Source of the DNA: an uncultured Muribaculaceae bacterium
Lineage (GTDB): Bacteria; Bacteroidota; Bacteroidia; Bacteroidales; Muribaculaceae
Direction: 5' to 3'
Assembly (NCBI GenBank): GCA_910586895.1
Contig: CAJUIW010000006.1
Coordinates: 62,001 to 126,000, forward strand
DNA length: 64,000 bases
The translations under genes were made by a program, and so were the position numbers. The notes beneath the pieces are model-generated. The model had not been told where the DNA came from. It made no database searches and saw only the letters and a list, made by a program, of their open reading frames with translations. Positions 62,254 to 64,000 of the stretch are shown here, in pieces. Positions within the stretch are counted from its first letter, which is position 1. Each line of letters opens with the position of its first letter.

Positions 62254-62547
62254 TCATTTTTCGCTGTCCACACATGCACGGGCCTTTATCACAGGCTTGA
62301 CAAGCGCCACAGCGGCCACATGCGCAGGGTGTGCCGAATAAGCGGCTACATCGGCCATGCTATCGGCACATGCCACCAATACAAGGTCGTAATCCTCTGC
62401 CGGATTAATGTTTACCCCTACCTCGATACTGCGTAGCTGAGGTATGACGGCCGGAAGTTCAAGCAACGCTTTGCGAAACTTATCAGCGGCAGCGGCACGC
62501 TCCTGGGCTGTGCCGTCAAATCGGAACATAACGGTATGCTGAATCAT
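62254..62547 (-). CDS. Dabb-domain (stress-responsive A/B barrel) protein
   Basis: 97 residues from the ATG at 62547 (MIQHTVMFRFDG...); the longer frame adds 10 residues. The ferredoxin-like dimeric alpha/beta barrel is visible in HTVMFRFDGTAQE, LPAVIPQLRSIEVGVNI, YDLVLVACADSMADVAAYSA and HPAHVAAVALVKPVI. Members act as small enzymes or ligand-binding proteins under stress; no function can be assigned. It follows 30 bases after the ABC-F gene. Confidence 0.88.
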   Translation of the reverse strand: MIQHTVMFRFDGTAQERAAAADKFRKALLELPAVIPQLRSIEVGVNINPAEDYDLVLVACADSMADVAAYSAHPAHVAAVALVKPVIKARACVDSEK

Positions 62548-62577
62548 GATGCTATCTGTTTTTGAATTGACACCCAT

Positions 62578-63999
62578 TTATTTATAAAGACGTTCACGGG
62601 CTTCTGCCACACGTGAATCCGTGATATAATCATCGTAGTCCATCATCTTGTCAATGATACCACCGGGGGTAAGCTCAATGATACGGTTGCACACGGTCTG
62701 TATGAATTCATGGTCATGCGAGGCCAGAAGTATGCATCCCTTGAATCCTTGCAGCGTATTGTTGAATGCCTGGATTGATTCGAGGTCAAGATGATTGGTG
62801 GGTGAATCAAGGATAAGGGTGTTGGCACCCGGAAGCATCATGCGCGATATCATGCAACGCATTTTCTCACCACCGCTCAGCACTGATGCTTTCTTAAGCA
62901 CATCCTCACCGGAGAACAGCATCTTTCCAAGGAATCCTTTCAGATATATCTCACTTGAATCGTCGCTGAACTGACATAGCCAGTCGACAAGATTCATGTC
63001 CGTGCGGAAAAATGCAGCGTTGTCAAACGGCAGATACGCCGTGGTGATTGTCTGCCCCCAGTCATATGTGCCTTCGTCGGCCTTACGGTTGCCGTTTATA
63101 ATCTCGAACAGAGCAGTCATCGCACGCGGGTCACGGCTGAGGAAAGCCACCTTGTCGCCCTTCTCTATCTGGAAGTTAACATCACGGAACAACACCTCTC
63201 CGCTACCGGGCACCGACGCAGCGAGCCCGTGTACTTCAAGAATCTTGTTGCCCGGTTCGCGCTGCGGATTGAATATAATACCGGGATAGCGGCGCGATGA
63301 AGGCTGAATCTCCTCGACATTAAGCTTCTCAAGCATCTTCTTTCGGCTTGTGGTCTGCTTTGATTTGGCCACATTGGCACTGAAGCGCTGAATGAATTCC
63401 AGAAGTTCCTTACGCTTTTCCTCGGCCTTCTTGTTCTGCTGCTGCTGCTGACGCAGGGCAAGCTGACTCGACTGATACCAGTAGCTGTAGTTGCCGGCAA
63501 AGAGCGATACTTTGTTATAATCAATGTCAAGCGTATGCGTCGACACAGCGTCAAGGAAGTGACGGTCATGCGATACGACAAGCACAGTATTTTCGAAATT
63601 TGAGAGATAGTTTTCAAGCCATGCCACGGTGTCAAGGTCAAGGTCGTTGGTAGGCTCGTCAAGCAGCAGATTGTCCGGATTTCCGAAAAGAGCTTTTGCA
63701 AGAAGCACGCGCACTTTCTCACTACCGCTCAATTCCTTCATGAGCATATAGTGGCGGTCCTCCTTCACTCCGAGTCCGCTCAGCAGCGCAGCAGCATCGC
63801 TCTCGGCATTCCAGCCTTCGAGTTCGGCGAAACGCTCCTCAAGTTCGGATGCACGGATTCCGTCGGCGTCGGTAAAATCCTCCTTTGCATAGATGGCATC
63901 CTTCTCCTTCATGATATCCCAGAGTACAGTGTGTCCCTGCAGGACTGTATCCATAACGGTACATTCATCAAATTTGAAGTGGTCCTGCTCAAGCACGCT
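62578..63999 (-). CDS. ABC-F ATPase (YbiT/YkpA-like), 5' end outside the window, second ATP site degenerate
   Basis: The frame runs off the right edge; the codon at 63994-63996 is GTG inside the gene. Visible: the tail of the first cassette, with signature LSGSEKVRVLL and Walker B LLLDEPTNDLD; a basic linker (QQQQQNKKAEEKRKELLEF); and the second cassette. In the second, the Walker A position reads FLSRDPRAMTAL, with no GxxGxGK(S/T), and Walker B reads LILDSPTNHLDL, with Ser instead of the catalytic Glu, although the signature LSGGEKMRCM is intact. The linker and order match the YbiT/YkpA group of ribosome-associated ABC-F proteins. Confidence 0.88.
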   Translation of the reverse strand, partial: SVLEQDHFKFDECTVMDTVLQGHTVLWDIMKEKDAIYAKEDFTDADGIRASELEERFAELEGWNAESDAAALLSGLGVKEDRHYMLMKELSGSEKVRVLLAKALFGNPDNLLLDEPTNDLDLDTVAWLENYLSNFENTVLVVSHDRHFLDAVSTHTLDIDYNKVSLFAGNYSYWYQSSQLALRQQQQQNKKAEEKRKELLEFIQRFSANVAKSKQTTSRKKMLEKLNVEEIQPSSRRYPGIIFNPQREPGNKILEVHGLAASVPGSGEVLFRDVNFQIEKGDKVAFLSRDPRAMTALFEIINGNRKADEGTYDWGQTITTAYLPFDNAAFFRTDMNLVDWLCQFSDDSSEIYLKGFLGKMLFSGEDVLKKASVLSGGEKMRCMISRMMLPGANTLILDSPTNHLDLESIQAFNNTLQGFKGCILLASHDHEFIQTVCNRIIELTPGGIIDKMMDYDDYITDSRVAEARERLYK

Positions 64000-64000
64000 C

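Noticed and set aside
1..64000. CRISPR arrays, tRNA or rRNA genes and complete insertion sequences
   Set aside because: No regularly spaced repeats of 25-40 bases, no cloverleaf or rRNA core sequences and no transposase frames were seen; the only mobile trace is the integrase remnant.

Overview
The window reads as a chromosomal segment of a gut Bacteroidota, order Bacteroidales; a Muribaculaceae-like genome is my best guess, by inference only. The reasons are the recurrent Bacteroidota -7 promoter element TAnnTTTG with a -33 TTTG/TTG about 20 bases upstream, the batABCDE cluster, a mannan-utilisation operon with a GH130 phosphorylase, a GH110 alpha-galactosidase, a Bacteroides-type choloylglycine hydrolase, an EF-G2 paralogue and DUF5686/DUF4421/DUF6249 proteins. 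Coding density is high and most genes sit in short operons. No tRNA, rRNA or CRISPR array was found.

Layout. 1-4.1 kb: the end of an OmpA-family protein, proS, a GT2 glycosyltransferase and two HU-type genes, the second fused to an acidic linker and a C-terminal membrane anchor. 4.2-12.9 kb: the aerotolerance (Bat) operon: MoxR ATPase, DUF58 protein, a small membrane protein, BatA, BatB, BatC, BatD, BatE. 13-14.5 kb: a small helix-turn-helix protein and a two-domain universal stress protein. 14.5-24.7 kb: mostly minus strand, with murA, murB, an MBOAT/SGNH O-acetylation pair, a DUF5686 outer-membrane protein, phoH and rlmD; a CYTH protein lies on the plus strand. 24.9-27.7 kb: ppdK.

27.7-33.05 kb is an AT-richer accessory region: a broken tyrosine recombinase gene, an M48 metalloprotease, a truncated and a complete DUF1016 nuclease, an ExbD-like membrane fusion, a 49-residue membrane peptide, a Sel1 lipoprotein and the tail of a lost outer-membrane barrel. 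Two related copies of a repeat-rich, attachment-site-like block lie at 27743 and 30701. From 33.05 kb the core resumes with an ECF sigma operon (minus), nitroreductase, AlaX-like and YjbQ genes, a Y-family polymerase with a YolD-like partner, and rpmH.

38.1-43.1 kb (minus) encodes a complete beta-mannan route: GH26 mannanase lipoprotein, GH130 mannosylglucose phosphorylase, GPH-type symporter and cellobiose 2-epimerase. It is divergent from a GH110 exo-alpha-galactosidase with an overlapping promoter. 45-64 kb holds a DUF4421 protein, a bile-salt-hydrolase-like enzyme, an Mla-type permease/ATPase pair, rubrerythrin, EF-G2, lon, a biotin-dependent carboxyltransferase, type B L31 (rpmE2), an AraC regulator, an M3 peptidase, a large TPR protein, a Dabb protein and a truncated ABC-F gene.

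The strongest points for a second look are the MurA Cys-to-Asp change, EF-G2 lacking the catalytic His, the membrane-anchored HU protein, the duplicated att-like blocks, the perfect palindrome inside the rpmE2 promoter, and an ABC-F protein whose second ATPase site is ruined. I did not find a system I can call clearly undescribed.
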